Below, one piece after another: positions 15,854 to 25,052 of a stretch of DNA of 48,416 nucleotides; positions within the stretch are counted from its first letter, which is position 1, and each line of letters starts with the position of its first letter. Location: positions 1-48,416 of the forward strand of contig BATO01000047.1 of NCBI GenBank assembly GCA_000474255.1. The letters are read 5' to 3'. Origin of the DNA: Aquipseudomonas alcaligenes MRY13-0052. Lineage in GTDB: Bacteria > Pseudomonadota > Gammaproteobacteria > Pseudomonadales > Pseudomonadaceae. The notes under the pieces are model-generated. The model searched no databases. It had not been told where the DNA came from and was given only the letters and a program-made list of their open reading frames with translations. The position numbers and the translations under genes were made by a program.

Positions 15854-16789
15854 ATGACTGTCAAACTCTCCCAGACCGATAGCGTCCAGCAGTTCTTCAA
15901 GGAAGCCAGCGGCTTCACCAACGACCAGGGCAGCCCGCGCATGAAGGCACTGGTGAACCGCATCCTCCTCGACACCGTGAAGATCATCGAGGACCTGGAC
16001 GTGACCACCGAGGAATTCTGGAAGGCAGTGGATTACCTCAACCGCCTGGGCAGCCGCCAGGAGGCCGGCCTGCTGGTCGCCGGCCTGGGCGTCGAGCACT
16101 ACCTCGACCTGCTGCTGGATGCCCAGGACGAAGCCGCCGGCTTCAGCGGCGGTACCCCGCGCACCATCGAGGGCCCGCTCTACGTGGCCGGTGCGCCGCT
16201 GTCCGAGGGCGAGGCACGCATGGACGACGGCACCGACCCGGGCACCGTGATGTTCCTCCAGGGCCAGGTGCTGGACACCGACGGCAAGCCGCTGGCCGGC
16301 GCGACGGTCGACGTCTGGCACGCCAACACCAACGGCACCTATTCCTACTTCGACAGCACCCAGTCCGAGTTCAACCTGCGTCGGCGCATCATCACCGACA
16401 GCGAAGGCCGCTACCGCGCCCGCAGCATCGTGCCTTCCGGCTACGGCTGCCCGCCGGACGGCCCCACCCAGGAGCTGCTCAACAGCCTGGGCCGCCACGG
16501 CAACCGCCCGGCGCACATCCACTTCTTCATCTCCGCCCCCGGCCATCGCCACCTGACCACCCAGATCAACCTCTCGGGCGACCAGTACCTGTGGGACGAC
16601 TTCGCCTACGCCACCCGCGAAGGCCTGGTGGCCGAGGTGCGCTTCATCGAGGACGCCGCTGCCGCCGACGCCCGGGGCATCGAAGGCCGCTTCGCCGAGA
16701 TCGACTTCGACTTCCAGCTGCAAGCCGCCGTCAAGCCCAAGGAAGAAGAGCGCCGCGACCGCGTCCGCGCCCGCGCCCTGGAAGCCTGA
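15854..16789 (+). CDS. catA: Catechol 1,2-dioxygenase CatA
   Basis: A 311-residue intradiol dioxygenase that opens catechol, the end product of the iac enzymes, to cis,cis-muconate. The four non-haem ferric ligands are Tyr163 (GTYSYFD), Tyr197 (PSGYGCPP), His221 and His223 (AHIHFF). The N-terminal helical dimer domain is intact and the length is normal. GAGGTT precedes the ATG. Last gene of catBCA, followed by a strong terminator. Confidence 0.95.
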   Translation: MTVKLSQTDSVQQFFKEASGFTNDQGSPRMKALVNRILLDTVKIIEDLDVTTEEFWKAVDYLNRLGSRQEAGLLVAGLGVEHYLDLLLDAQDEAAGFSGGTPRTIEGPLYVAGAPLSEGEARMDDGTDPGTVMFLQGQVLDTDGKPLAGATVDVWHANTNGTYSYFDSTQSEFNLRRRIITDSEGRYRARSIVPSGYGCPPDGPTQELLNSLGRHGNRPAHIHFFISAPGHRHLTTQINLSGDQYLWDDFAYATREGLVAEVRFIEDAAAADARGIEGRFAEIDFDFQLQAAVKPKEEERRDRVRARALEA

Positions 16790-16837
16790 GGCCCGTAGTC
16801 CCGGCGGGGAATCACCCGATTTTCCCCGCTGTTTTCA

Positions 16838-16871
16838 ACCACGCCGGTGGTCATGCCGGCGTGGTTTTTTT
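16838..16871 (+). terminator. Rho-independent terminator of catBCA
   Basis: A ten-base perfect stem (ACCACGCCGG at 16838-16847 with CCGGCGTGGT at 16856-16865) with an eight-base loop, followed by T-rich sequence. It ends the catabolic island. Confidence 0.85.
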
Positions 16872-16960
16872 GTGCCGGCGATGGGCCTTTCTCGGCTGAA
16901 GCCGCTTCCACAAAGCGCCGCAGCACCGTGTCTTTTCCGATCAACGACGATCACCGGGCC

Positions 16961-17071
16961 GTAGGGTGGATGACGCTCTTCTCATCCACCAGCGGAGCAT
17001 GGCTCGGCTTCGATGTCGGGTTGGACATGCGGGCCGCTGCGCGGCCCTTGGGCGAATGAATTGGCCCCTAC
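16961..17071. repeat. Two REP-like elements between catA and the next operon
   Basis: At 16961-16990 is a member of the GTAGGGTGGATGACGC family. At 17031-17071 is the long unit GGGCCGCTGCGCGGCCC plus GGCGAATGAATTGGCC. The rest of the 16872-17192 gap shows no gene. An open frame through the repeats that joins the next gene is a repeat artefact. Confidence 0.75.
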
Positions 17072-17192
17072 GGGATCGATTGCCGAGCCGGCACCAATCC
17101 CTTGCATATTCCGAATCCTCGTTGCGCATTCCGCGCAGCCGGGTGCGGGTCGGGCCCCTAGGATCGAGGCTCTTGAACGAGGAGCTTGGCCC

Positions 17193-18299
17193 ATGAATAT
17201 CAGCGTTATCGGCGGTGGACACGGTTGCTACGCGGCAGCCATCGAACTGGCGGAGAAGGGGCACCGCGTGTGCCTATGGCGCCGTGACGGCGCGGCGCTC
17301 AAGGAGCTGGCGGCCATCGGCAGCCTGACCGTCAAGGACTACCGCGGCACCCGCCAGGTGGCCGTGGGCGGCGAGGGCGCCAGCCTCAGCCTGAGCGACG
17401 ACCTAGCCGAAGCAGTGGCCTTCGCCGAACTGCTGGTGGTGCCGCTGCCGTCCACCACCCACGAAAGCCTGGCGCGGGAAATGGCGCCGTTGCTGCGCGA
17501 CGGCCAGGTGCTGTTCCTGCCGCCAGGCACCTTCGGCAGCTACCTGTTCGCCAAGGCCATGCACGAGGCGGGCAACGACGCCGAGGTGGCCTTCGCCGAG
17601 ACCGGCACCTTGCCCTACCTGGCCCGCAAGCACGGTGCGGCCAACGTGGTGATCAGCGGCTATGCCACACGCCTGCCCACCGGCGTGTTCCCCTGCCGCC
17701 TGGCCGAGCCGGCCTTCGCCCTGCTGCGCCAGGCCTACCCGAGCGTCGAGCCCATCGAGGACGGCCTCAGCGGTGCGCTGATGAACGCCGGGCCGATCAT
17801 CCACCCGCCGCTGATCATGATGAACGCCGGCCCCCTGGAGCATTTCGAGACCTGGGACATCCACAACGAAGGCACCCAGCCGGCCATCCGCCGCGTCACC
17901 ACCGCGCTGGACGCCGAGCGTATGGCCCTGCGCGAGGCGCTGGGCTACCCGGCGCCGCATTTCCCCCTGGCCGACCACTACAACACCACCGAGGGCGATG
18001 AGTGGATGTACGGCCGCGGTGCCCACGGCACGCTCACCGACAGCGGCGACTGGCGCGAGGACATCGACCTGCAGCGCCACCGCTACATGCTCGAGGACAC
18101 CCGCCTGGGGCTGTCCTTCCTGGTTTCGGTGGGGCGCTGGGCCGGCGTGCCCATGCCCGTCGCCCAGGGCCTGCTGAGCATCGCCTCGGCGGTGGCTGGC
18201 TTCGATCTCTATGCCGAGGGCCGCACCCTGGAGCGCCTCGGCCTGGCCGGGTTGAGCCGCGCCGAAATGGTCGAGCTGCTGCGCGAGGGCATCCACTGA
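17193..18299 (+). CDS. Opine/octopine-nopaline dehydrogenase-like oxidoreductase
   Basis: A 368-residue protein with an N-terminal Rossmann domain (MNISVIGGGHGCYAAAIELA) and a C-terminal all-helical opine-dehydrogenase domain carrying the conserved-looking NAGPIIHPPLIMMNAG and HYNTTEGDEWMYG blocks. The third glycine of the GxGxxG motif is a cysteine (Cys12). Family members reductively join an amino acid and a 2-oxo acid, or run the reverse; the substrate is unknown here. GAGGAG precedes the ATG at 17193. The stop overlaps the start of the next gene (TGATG), so the two are coupled. Confidence 0.75.
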   Translation: MNISVIGGGHGCYAAAIELAEKGHRVCLWRRDGAALKELAAIGSLTVKDYRGTRQVAVGGEGASLSLSDDLAEAVAFAELLVVPLPSTTHESLAREMAPLLRDGQVLFLPPGTFGSYLFAKAMHEAGNDAEVAFAETGTLPYLARKHGAANVVISGYATRLPTGVFPCRLAEPAFALLRQAYPSVEPIEDGLSGALMNAGPIIHPPLIMMNAGPLEHFETWDIHNEGTQPAIRRVTTALDAERMALREALGYPAPHFPLADHYNTTEGDEWMYGRGAHGTLTDSGDWREDIDLQRHRYMLEDTRLGLSFLVSVGRWAGVPMPVAQGLLSIASAVAGFDLYAEGRTLERLGLAGLSRAEMVELLREGIH

Positions 18300-19288
18300 T
18301 GGCCGCGCGCATCGCCGTGGTCGGTGCCGGGCGCATGGGCGAAGGCATCGCCCTGGCCTTCATGCACGCCGGGCTGCCGGTGACCCTCATCGACATCAAG
18401 GCCCGCGATGCCGAGCAACAGCGGGGGTACTTCGACAAGGTGCGTGCCAGCCTCGCCAGCGAGCTGCAGACCCTGGTGCGCCTCGGCGTGCTCGAGCCCG
18501 GGCAGGCGGACGAAGCCTTGGGCCGGGTGCGCCTGTGCGACCGCGAGCAGGCGCTGGCCGACCTGGCCTGCGCCGAGCTGGTGTTCGAGGCGGTACCCGA
18601 GGTGCTGGAGGTGAAGCGCGAATGCTTCGCCTGGCTGAGCCTGCATTGCAGCGGCGACTGCATCATCGCCTCGACCACCTCCACCTTCCTGGTCACCGAG
18701 CTGGCCGGGTTGGTCAGCCACCCCGGGCGTTTCGTCAACGCCCACTGGCTCAACCCGGCCTACCTGATCCCGCTTGTGGAGGTGAGCCGCAGCGAAACCA
18801 CCCGCAGCGAGGTGGTCGAGCGCCTGTTAGCGCTGCTGCGCCAGGTGGGCAAGGTGCCGGTGCTCTGCGCCCCGGCGGCGGGCTACATCGTGCCGCGCAT
18901 CCAGGCCCTGGCGATGAACGAGGCCGCGCGCATGGTGGAGGAGGGCGTGGCCAGCGCCGAGGACATCGACACGGCGATCCGCGTCGGCTTCGGCCTGCGC
19001 TTCTCGGTACTGGGCCTGCTGGAGTTCATCGACTGGGGCGGCGGCGACATCCTCTATTACGCCTCGCGCTACCTGGCCGGGGCCATCGACCCGCGTTTCG
19101 CCTCGCCCCAGGTGATCGCCGACAACATGCACGAGGGCCGCAACGGTTTGCGTGAGGGGCAAGGCTTCTATGACTACGCGGGCGTGGACGTGGAGGCCTA
19201 CAAGCTGCGCCGCCTCGGCGAATTCACCCGCAAGCTTGACCTGATGGGGCTCGCCCCGCGTTTCAACGGGGCCCTGGGGCAGGCGTGA
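18299..19288 (+). CDS. 3-hydroxyacyl-CoA dehydrogenase-like NAD-dependent dehydrogenase
   Basis: A 329-residue protein with the two-domain 3-hydroxyacyl-CoA dehydrogenase fold. GAGRMG at residues 9-14 binds NAD, and the catalytic pair is visible as His149 (NAHWLNP) and Glu161 (PLVEV). The helical C-terminal domain has GYIVPRIQALAMNEA. It is a stand-alone dehydrogenase without hydratase domains, as in 3-hydroxybutyryl-CoA or carnitine dehydrogenases. It is translationally coupled to the opine-dehydrogenase-like gene, so both probably act on one compound class. The substrate is not known. Confidence 0.8.
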   Translation: MAARIAVVGAGRMGEGIALAFMHAGLPVTLIDIKARDAEQQRGYFDKVRASLASELQTLVRLGVLEPGQADEALGRVRLCDREQALADLACAELVFEAVPEVLEVKRECFAWLSLHCSGDCIIASTTSTFLVTELAGLVSHPGRFVNAHWLNPAYLIPLVEVSRSETTRSEVVERLLALLRQVGKVPVLCAPAAGYIVPRIQALAMNEAARMVEEGVASAEDIDTAIRVGFGLRFSVLGLLEFIDWGGGDILYYASRYLAGAIDPRFASPQVIADNMHEGRNGLREGQGFYDYAGVDVEAYKLRRLGEFTRKLDLMGLAPRFNGALGQA

Positions 19289-19373
19289 GCGCGCCCCTCG
19301 CGGCCCCGGTTGCAGGGTGGCGGGCACAGTGCCCGCCGCCGTATCTAGATGAACCACGGACCACGAGGTAGCG

Positions 19374-19997
19374 ATGCGCCTGTTCGAACTGATCACCTTC
19401 ACCCTGCGTGTGCGCACCACGGCCGATGCCCTGGCGCGCCTGGAAGAAACCCTGGCCAGCAGCGGCCCCGGCTGCACCCTGATGGGTTGCTGGGCCTCGG
19501 AGATCGGCCCGTTGAACCAGGTCATCGTGCTGCGCGGCTTCACCGACGAGCTGGCCCGCCAGGCCGAGCGCGAGCGCTACCTGCTGGCGCGGGACGCCTT
19601 CGGCATCGAATGCTTCATGACCGACATGAAGGCGGAGAACTACACGCTGTTCCCCTTCCTCGAACCCCTGGCGCCGGGCGCCCATGGGCCTTTCTACGAG
19701 CTGCGGGTGTATGACCTGATCCCCTCCGGCCTGGCGCCGACCCTGGAAGGCTGGAAGAAGGCCGTCGGCCCGCGCACCGGCGAGGGCTATTCCCAGGTCT
19801 ACGCAGCCTTCTACGCCACCGACGGCCGCACCCCGCGCTACCTGCACATCTGGCCCTACGCCAGCCTGGAGCAGCGCCTCGACGTGCGCACTCGCGCGGT
19901 GGCCGATGGCGTGTGGCCGCCGGAAAACTCCGGCCCGCAGCTGCGCGACATGCACTCCACCGCGTGCCTGCCGGCGCGCTTCTCGCCGTTGCGGTGA
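19374..19997 (+). CDS. NIPSNAP-family protein
   Basis: A 207-residue protein with two tandem dimeric alpha/beta-barrel-like halves: about residues 1-100 (MRLFELITFTLRV) and 105-205 (FYELRVYDLIPSG). NIPSNAP-type proteins often accompany catabolic operons, but their roles are poorly defined. It follows the dehydrogenase by 85 bases on the same strand with a GAGGTA site before its ATG. The weak inverted repeat GTGGCGGGCACAGTGCCCGCC at about 19317-19337 lies in the gap. Repeat DNA follows. Confidence 0.75.
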   Translation: MRLFELITFTLRVRTTADALARLEETLASSGPGCTLMGCWASEIGPLNQVIVLRGFTDELARQAERERYLLARDAFGIECFMTDMKAENYTLFPFLEPLAPGAHGPFYELRVYDLIPSGLAPTLEGWKKAVGPRTGEGYSQVYAAFYATDGRTPRYLHIWPYASLEQRLDVRTRAVADGVWPPENSGPQLRDMHSTACLPARFSPLR

Positions 19998-20009
19998 GGG
20001 GTTGGCGGT

Positions 20010-20351
20010 GCTGCGCACCGCTGGGCGAATGAATTCGCCCCTACCGGGTGGGCTGCGGTGTGGGGTTGATACATCGCCTGGTGGATGAAAAGAGCGTCAT
20101 CCACCCTACACAGCGGTCAGCTCCGTAGGGCGGGTGAAACCCGCGAGAATCGTGCACGGCACATGTCGGGTTGCACCCGACCTACAGCGGCACGGTGCGT
20201 AGGTTGGCGCCGAGCGCAGCGAGGCCCAACGCAGCGATGCATGGCCTCGCTGCGGCAATCCCTGTGGGAGCGGCTTCAGCCGCGAAAGACCTGCCGCCGG
20301 CACTGGGCCGCGAGTGGTCGGATGCTCCATCGCGAATGAATTCGCTCCCAC
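20010..20351. repeat. Cluster of five to six REP-like elements
   Basis: The 19998-20385 gap has no gene. It holds, in order: GGGCGAATGAATTCGCCC (to 20044), the GGTGGATG...CATCCACC palindrome (20080-20109), a long unit starting CGTAGGGCGGGTGAAACCCG (20124-20185), a partial GTAGGTTGG unit with its inverse (about 20198-20231), GTGGGAGCGGCTTCAGCCGC (20264-20286) and CGCGAATGAATTCGCTCCC (20331-20351). This lies between convergent operons, the usual place for such elements. Confidence 0.75.
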
Positions 20352-20385
20352 GATGGGGCAGCGCGCCGGCTGGATTTCGTCAGGC

Positions 20386-20421
20386 AAAAAAAGCCCCGCG
20401 ACAGGGGCACCGTCGCGGGGC
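20386..20421 (-). terminator. Rho-independent terminator of mexEF-oprN
   Basis: On the minus strand a ten-base GC stem (20393-20402 with 20412-20421), a nine-base loop and then seven T. It lies 40 bases past the oprN stop. Confidence 0.88.
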
Positions 20422-20461
20422 GAGAGGTCGGCCGGGGGGCGGCCGAGCCAGGAGGAGAGGT

Positions 20462-21856
20462 TCAGGCCTGGGGCTGCCAGCCGCCGCCGAGGGCCTTGTA
20501 GATGGCGACGATGCCGCTGTAGAGCTCCACCTCGGCCTGGGCCTGGGCGTCTTCGGCGGCCAGGCGTTCGCGTTCGGCGTCCAGCAGCACGAGGAAGTCC
20601 ACGGTGCCTTCGCGGTAGCGTACGGCGGCCTGTTCGGCGGCGGCGCGGGTGGCCTCCGACTGGCGGACCAGGGAGATCAGCCGTTGCTGGCGCTTGGCGT
20701 AGTCGCTGAAGGCGTTCTCGGACTCTTCCAGGGCCAGCAGCACCTGCTGCTCGTAACCGGCCAGGGCGCCGTCGGCTTCGGCTTCGGCGCCGCGCAGGCG
20801 GGCCCGCACGCTGCCGAGGTCGAAGGCGGCCCAACTGATGGTCGGCGCCACGCCCCAGGCACGGGCGGCGGAGGAGCCGATCTGCGAGCCGCGCCCGGCG
20901 GTGAAGCCGAGGAAGCCGGAGAGGCTGACGCGGGGGAACAGGTCCGCGGTGGCCACGCCGACATTGGCGGTGGCGGCGGCCAGCTGGCGTTCGGCGGCGG
21001 CGACGTCGGGGCGGCGGCGCAGCAGCTCGGCGGGGTCGCCGATGGGCAGCTCCTTGGCGATCACCGGCAGCGGCTTGGCCGAAAGATCGACGCTCAGCTG
21101 TTCCGGGCGCTGGCCGAGCAGGGTGGCGATGCGGTTGCGTGAGCGCGCCTCGATGGCCTGCAGTTGCGGCAGGGTGGCTTCGGTGGCAGCCAGGCGGCCG
21201 TCGGCGCGCAGCACGTCCAGCTCGCTGCCGACACCGGCGTCACGCAGTTGCTCGGTGAGGCCGCGGGACTCCTGCTGGTTCTTCAGGTTTTCGCGGGCGA
21301 TGCGTTCACGCAGCTGGGCGCCACGCAGGTTGCCGTAGGCGTCCACCAGCTCGGCGATCAGGCTGACCTGCAGCTGTTGCAGCTCGGCTTGGGCGACGCC
21401 GATTTCGGCGTCGCTGGCTTCGATCTGGCGCTGGATGCGGCCGAACAGGTCCAGCTCCCAGGCCATGTCCAGGCCCAGGTCGTAGCGCTCGGCGTTGACG
21501 CGCTGTTCGGTCTGGCCGGGCTGCTGGCCCTTGCCGACTTCGGCACTGGCGCGGCTGGTGATGGTCGGCAACTGGTCGTTGCCGACGTCGTCACGGATGG
21601 CACGAGCGGCACGCAGGCGGGCGAAGGCCACACGCAGCTCGCGGTTCTGTTCGAGGGACTGCTGCACCAGCTGGTTCAGGGTCGGGTCGTCGAACTGTTG
21701 CCACCAGAGGGTTTCGAAGCGGGCGCGGTCGTAGTGGCCGGCGTCCGCGGCAGCGAGCCGCGCGGGCTCGCTGTCGGGGGCCTTGTAGTCCGGGCCCACG
21801 GCGCAGGCGCTCAAAGCGAGGGCCAGCAGGGCAGGGGCGAAAGCCTTGTTGATCAT
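20462..21856 (-). CDS. oprN: Outer-membrane efflux lipoprotein OprN
   Basis: A 464-residue TolC-family outer-membrane channel. It carries a lipoprotein signal with Cys18 in LSAC, the two outer-membrane-efflux repeats, and RRRPDVAAAERQLAAATANVGVA, a hallmark of this lipoprotein subfamily. The start at 21856 overlaps the mexF stop (ATGA). The upstream open frame to 22195 lies inside mexF and is not used. It is the outer-membrane exit duct of the MexEF pump and is followed by a strong terminator. Confidence 0.92.
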   Translation of the reverse strand: MINKAFAPALLALALSACAVGPDYKAPDSEPARLAAADAGHYDRARFETLWWQQFDDPTLNQLVQQSLEQNRELRVAFARLRAARAIRDDVGNDQLPTITSRASAEVGKGQQPGQTEQRVNAERYDLGLDMAWELDLFGRIQRQIEASDAEIGVAQAELQQLQVSLIAELVDAYGNLRGAQLRERIARENLKNQQESRGLTEQLRDAGVGSELDVLRADGRLAATEATLPQLQAIEARSRNRIATLLGQRPEQLSVDLSAKPLPVIAKELPIGDPAELLRRRPDVAAAERQLAAATANVGVATADLFPRVSLSGFLGFTAGRGSQIGSSAARAWGVAPTISWAAFDLGSVRARLRGAEAEADGALAGYEQQVLLALEESENAFSDYAKRQQRLISLVRQSEATRAAAEQAAVRYREGTVDFLVLLDAERERLAAEDAQAQAEVELYSGIVAIYKALGGGWQPQA

Positions 21857-24800
21857 GCGTGCAGTTCCTTGAGTTTCTGGGCCTTGGCCGCCTTGCGGGC
21901 TTCGCCTTTCTCGACGAAGCCGCGGATCAGCACATAGAACACCGGGGTCAGCAGCAGGCCGAAGAAGGTCACGCCGATCATCCCGCTGAACACCGCTACA
22001 CCCATGGCGTGGCGCATTTCGGCGCCGGCGCCGGAGGAGAGCACCAGGGGTACCACGCCCATGATGAAGGCGATGGAGGTCATCAGGATCGGGCGCAGAC
22101 GCAGGCGGCAGGCTTCCAGTACCGCGGCCAGGCGGTCGAGGCCTTCTTCCTGTTTCTCCTTGGCGAATTCGACGATGAGGATGGCGTTCTTGCATGCCAG
22201 GCCCACCAGGACGATCAAACCGATCTGGGTGAAGATGTTGTTGTCGCTACCGGCGAGCATCACCCCGACGATGGCCGAGAACAGCACGGTCGGCACGATC
22301 AGGATCACCGCCAGCGGCAGGCTCCAGCTTTCGTACTGGGCGGCCAACACCAGGAAGGCCAGCAGCACGCAGAGCGGGAAGATGAAGATCGCGGTGTTGC
22401 CGGCGAGGATCTGCTGGTAGGTCAGGTCCGTCCATTCGTAGGTCATGCCGTTGGGCAGTTCTTCCTTGAGCAGCTTGGCGATCGCTTCCTCGGCCTGGCC
22501 GGAGCTGTAGCCCGGGGCGGCGGCACCGTTGATCTCGGCGGTGATGAAGCCGTTGTAGTGCATCACGCGGTCCGGGCCGGAGGCGTTGTCGACCTTGACG
22601 AAGGTGGACAGCGGGATCATCTCGCCACGGTTGTTGCGCACCTTCAGCTGGCCGATCTGCTCGGGTTCGAGGCGGAACGGCTGGTCGGCCTGGACGTTGA
22701 CCTGATAGGTACGGCCGAAGCGGTTGAAGTCGTTCGCATACAGCGAGCCGAGGTAGACCTGCATGGTGTCGAAGATGTCGCTGATGGCGACGCCGTGGGT
22801 CTTGGCCTTTTCGCGGTCGATGTTGGCATCCACCTGCGGGACGTTGACCTGGTAGCTGGTGAACACCGACATGGGGTTCAGCTCGGGGAGCTGGCGCGCC
22901 TTGTTGATGATGTTCTGGGTCTGCTTGTACAGCTCCTCGTAGCCCAGGTTGCCGCGATCCTCCACCTGCAGGCGGAAGCCGCCGATGGTGCCGAGGCCTT
23001 GTACGGGCGGCGGCGGGAAGATGGCGATGTAGGCGTCCTGGATACCGGCGAATTCCTTGTTCAGCTCGGCGGCGATGGCACCGGCGGACATGGACGGGTC
23101 CTTGCGCTCATCGAAGGGCTTGAGCGGGGTGAACACGATGCCGCTGTTGGGGCTGTTGGTGAAGCCGTTGATGGACAGGCCGGGGAAGGCCACGGTGTTT
23201 TCCACGCCCGGGTGCTTGGAGGCGATCTCGGACATGCGCTTGATCACCGCTTCGGTACGATCCAGGGTCGCGGCGTCGGGCAGTTGGGCGAAGGCCACCA
23301 GGTATTGCTTGTCCTGTTGCGGCACGAAGCCGGCCGGGGTGCTGGAGAAGCCCAGGTAGCCGAGCACCAGGATGCCGCCGTAGACCAGCAGGGCCACCGA
23401 GCTGCCACGCAGCACGCGGCGTACGGTGCCGACGTAGCCGTTGCCGGCACGCTCGAAGACGCGGTTGAACGGGCCGAACAGCCAGCCACCGAAGAGCGTG
23501 TCGAGGATGCGCGAGAAGCGATCCTTGGGTGCGTGGTGGTCCTTCAGCAGCACGGCGGCCAGCGCCGGGGACAGGGTCAGCGAGTTGAAGGCCGAGATCA
23601 CGGTGGAGATGGCGATGGTCAGCGCGAACTGCTGGTAGAACTGCCCGGTGAGGCCGGAGATGAAGGCGGTGGGCACGAACACGGCGCACAGCACGAGAGC
23701 GGTGGCGACGATGGGGCCGGTCACTTCCTTCATGGCCTGGCGGGTGGCGTCCACCGGTGACTTGCCGAGGCCGATGTTTCGCTCGACGTTTTCCACCACC
23801 ACGATGGCGTCGTCCACCACGATGCCGATGGCCAGCACCAGGCCGAACAGCGACAGGGCGTTGAGGGAGAAGCCGAACAGGTGCATGACCGCGAAGGTGC
23901 CGATCAGCGAGACCGGTACGGCCACCAGCGGGATGATCGAGGCGCGCCAGGTCTGCAGGAACAGGATCACCACCAGGACCACGAGCACGATGGCTTCGAG
24001 CAGGGTGTGGACCACCGCCTCGATGGAGCCGCGCACGAAGATGGTCGGGTCATAGACGATTTCGTAGTCCATGCCCTGGGGGAAGCTCTTCTTCAGTTCG
24101 GCCATGCGGCCCCGCACGGAGTCGGAGATCTCGATGGCGTTGGAGCCGGGGCGCTGGAACACCGGGATGGCCACGGCCGGCTGGTTGTTCAGCAGCGAGC
24201 GCAGGGCGTACTGGCTGGAGCCCAGTTCGATGCGCGCCACGTCACGCAGGCGGGTGATCTCGCCGTCGTCGCCGGCACGGATGATGATGTTCTCGAACTC
24301 TTCCTCGGTGACCAGGCGGCCCTGGGTGTTGATCGAGAGCTGGAAGCTGTTGCCCGCGTCGGACGGCGGCGCACCCAGGGCACCGGCCGCCACCTGGCGG
24401 TTCTGCTCGCGGATGGCGTTGACCACGTCTGTGGCGGTGAGGTTGCGCGAGGCCACCTTGTTCGGGTCCAGCCAGACGCGCAGGGAGTAGTTACCCATGC
24501 CGAACAGCTGCACGTCGCCCACACCGTCCAGGCGCGCCAGCTCGTCTTTCACGTTGAGCGCGGCGTAGTTGGACAGGTAGAGCATGTCGTAGCGGTTATC
24601 CGGCGAGGTCAGGTGCACCACCATGGTCAGGTCCGGGGAGGCCTTGTCCACGGTCACGCCGAGCCGCTGCACTTCGGTGGGCAGGGTGGGCATGGTCCGG
24701 GTGACGCGGTTCTGCACCTGCACCTGGGCGTTGTCCAGGTCGGTACCCAGGGCGAAGGTGATGGTCAGAGTCAGCTTGCCGTCGTTGGTGGACTGGGACG

Positions 24801-25041
24801 ACATGTAGAGCATGCCTTCCACACCGACGATGGCCTGCTCCAGGGGCGAGGCCACGGTCTCACCGATCACCTTGGGGTTGGCGCCGGGGAAGTTGGCGCG
24901 TACGACCACGGTGGGCGGAACCACTTCGGGGTATTCGCTGATGGGCAACTGGAACAGCGAGATGGCGCCGCCGATCAGGATCAGCAGCGACAGCACGGCG
25001 GCGAAGATCGGCCGCAGGATGAAGAACTGGGAAAAATTCAT
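21853..25041 (-). CDS. mexF: RND multidrug efflux transporter MexF
   Basis: A 1062-residue inner-membrane HAE-1 family RND pump. The beginning (MNFSQFFILRPIFAAVLSLL) and long stretches match remembered P. aeruginosa MexF almost residue for residue. Proton-relay residues are present: the Asp-Asp pair in GIVVDDAIVVVENVER (transmembrane helix 4) and Lys in GLACKNAILIVEFAK (helix 10). It exports chloramphenicol, fluoroquinolones, trimethoprim and quinolone-signal precursors in P. aeruginosa. It starts 11 bases after mexE with GAGGTA as ribosome site and overlaps oprN. Confidence 0.96.
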   Translation of the reverse strand: MNFSQFFILRPIFAAVLSLLILIGGAISLFQLPISEYPEVVPPTVVVRANFPGANPKVIGETVASPLEQAIVGVEGMLYMSSQSTNDGKLTLTITFALGTDLDNAQVQVQNRVTRTMPTLPTEVQRLGVTVDKASPDLTMVVHLTSPDNRYDMLYLSNYAALNVKDELARLDGVGDVQLFGMGNYSLRVWLDPNKVASRNLTATDVVNAIREQNRQVAAGALGAPPSDAGNSFQLSINTQGRLVTEEEFENIIIRAGDDGEITRLRDVARIELGSSQYALRSLLNNQPAVAIPVFQRPGSNAIEISDSVRGRMAELKKSFPQGMDYEIVYDPTIFVRGSIEAVVHTLLEAIVLVVLVVILFLQTWRASIIPLVAVPVSLIGTFAVMHLFGFSLNALSLFGLVLAIGIVVDDAIVVVENVERNIGLGKSPVDATRQAMKEVTGPIVATALVLCAVFVPTAFISGLTGQFYQQFALTIAISTVISAFNSLTLSPALAAVLLKDHHAPKDRFSRILDTLFGGWLFGPFNRVFERAGNGYVGTVRRVLRGSSVALLVYGGILVLGYLGFSSTPAGFVPQQDKQYLVAFAQLPDAATLDRTEAVIKRMSEIASKHPGVENTVAFPGLSINGFTNSPNSGIVFTPLKPFDERKDPSMSAGAIAAELNKEFAGIQDAYIAIFPPPPVQGLGTIGGFRLQVEDRGNLGYEELYKQTQNIINKARQLPELNPMSVFTSYQVNVPQVDANIDREKAKTHGVAISDIFDTMQVYLGSLYANDFNRFGRTYQVNVQADQPFRLEPEQIGQLKVRNNRGEMIPLSTFVKVDNASGPDRVMHYNGFITAEINGAAAPGYSSGQAEEAIAKLLKEELPNGMTYEWTDLTYQQILAGNTAIFIFPLCVLLAFLVLAAQYESWSLPLAVILIVPTVLFSAIVGVMLAGSDNNIFTQIGLIVLVGLACKNAILIVEFAKEKQEEGLDRLAAVLEACRLRLRPILMTSIAFIMGVVPLVLSSGAGAEMRHAMGVAVFSGMIGVTFFGLLLTPVFYVLIRGFVEKGEARKAAKAQKLKELHA

Positions 25042-25052
25042 GTCGTACTACC

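Noticed and set aside
17013-17192. Upstream extension of the opine-dehydrogenase-like gene
   Set aside because: The extension is translated REP-like sequence; the ATG at 17193 has a GAGGAG site and a normal Rossmann start.
21859-23760. 633-codon plus-strand frame opposite mexF
   Set aside because: Same shadow effect; the composition is unlike a real protein and mexF is certain.
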